A DNA stretch of 64,000 nt from NCBI RefSeq assembly GCF_900199405.1, contig NZ_LT963430.1:2697605-2761604 (forward strand), written 5' to 3'. Below the pieces are notes generated by a model. The model did not search any database and was not told the origin of the DNA. It saw only the letters and a program-made list of their open reading frames with translations. Below, one piece after another: positions 63,944-64,000 of this stretch; position 1 is the stretch's first letter; each line of letters opens with the position of its first letter. A program made the position numbers and the translations under genes. This stretch comes from Beduinella massiliensis (GTDB lineage Bacteria > Bacillota > Clostridia > Christensenellales > Aristaeellaceae).

Positions 63944-64000
63944 GGATAGCACCTCCCAATTATGGACTCGCCGGGATAAAGGCAGCCGAAAATGGCATTT

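Overview
The window looks like a chromosomal segment of a GC-rich, spore-forming Firmicute of the class Clostridia. Both halves of the spoVA system are present (spoVAA-AB and spoVAC-AD-AE), each behind a sigma-G-like promoter. The rplU-prp-rpmA operon encodes an L27 with the N-terminal extension that is cut by Prp, as in Firmicutes. groES-groEL sits behind a perfect CIRCE operator. The species cannot be named from the sequence.

Layout. 1-7.2 kb: housekeeping and orphan genes on the minus strand (HAD phosphatase, Orn/Lys/Arg decarboxylase, oligopeptidase F, the UPF0210-ACT pair, a membrane protein). 7.3-13.8 kb: a GNAT gene, a GT2 glycosyltransferase, a WcaJ-type initiating phosphosugar transferase, spoVAC-AD-AE and a first UDP-glucose dehydrogenase. 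13.9-17.1 kb: an unstable junction with a decayed amidohydrolase, a transposon-associated remnant (TnpV-like) and a DUF3990/HTH toxin-antitoxin-like pair under a consensus promoter with repeated operators. 17.3-34.8 kb: an AT-rich surface-polysaccharide island, all on the minus strand: acyl/acetyltransferases, Wzx flippase, Wzy-type polymerase, five GT4 glycosyltransferases, GDP-mannose genes (manA, manC, manB), a second UDP-glucose dehydrogenase and a UDP-glucuronate epimerase. 34.8-36.1 kb: 1.3 kb of decayed DNA with imperfect repeats and the remnant of a third UDP-glucose dehydrogenase. 36.2-41.1 kb: the GC-rich polysaccharide control module (initiating sugar transferase, CpsB-type phosphatase, BY-kinase, Wzz-like protein), a secreted protein and an LCP ligase. 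41.3-44.7 kb: a serine recombinase, spoVAA-AB and an MFS transporter. 44.7-54.6 kb: groESL, mutY, a GNAT-APH fusion, a WYL regulator, a zinc-ribbon protein, a dehydrogenase-like gene, a flavodiiron protein and an aspartate dehydrogenase-like gene. 54.8-62.2 kb: a secreted caspase-like protein, a patatin-like protein without its catalytic residues, and a CotH-DUF4956-VTC operon. 62.2-64 kb: DUF554 and the rpmA-prp-rplU operon.

The polysaccharide genes form one pathway. An initiating transferase loads undecaprenyl phosphate, GT4 enzymes build the repeat from GDP-mannose and UDP-uronic acids, Wzx/Wzy flip and polymerise it, Wzz with the kinase and phosphatase set chain length, and the LCP protein may attach the product to the wall. 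The most striking signal is that the four decorating acyl/acetyltransferase genes each carry a poly-G or near-poly-G tract. Three are broken exactly at that tract and one is open, which resembles contingency (phase-variable) loci. In the same island manA has a single in-frame TAG and manB has apparently lost one copy of a 14-bp repeat.

A second candidate system is the caspase, pseudo-patatin and CotH-DUF4956-VTC neighbourhood at 54.8-62.2 kb, which may make or attach a phosphate-containing polymer at the cell surface.
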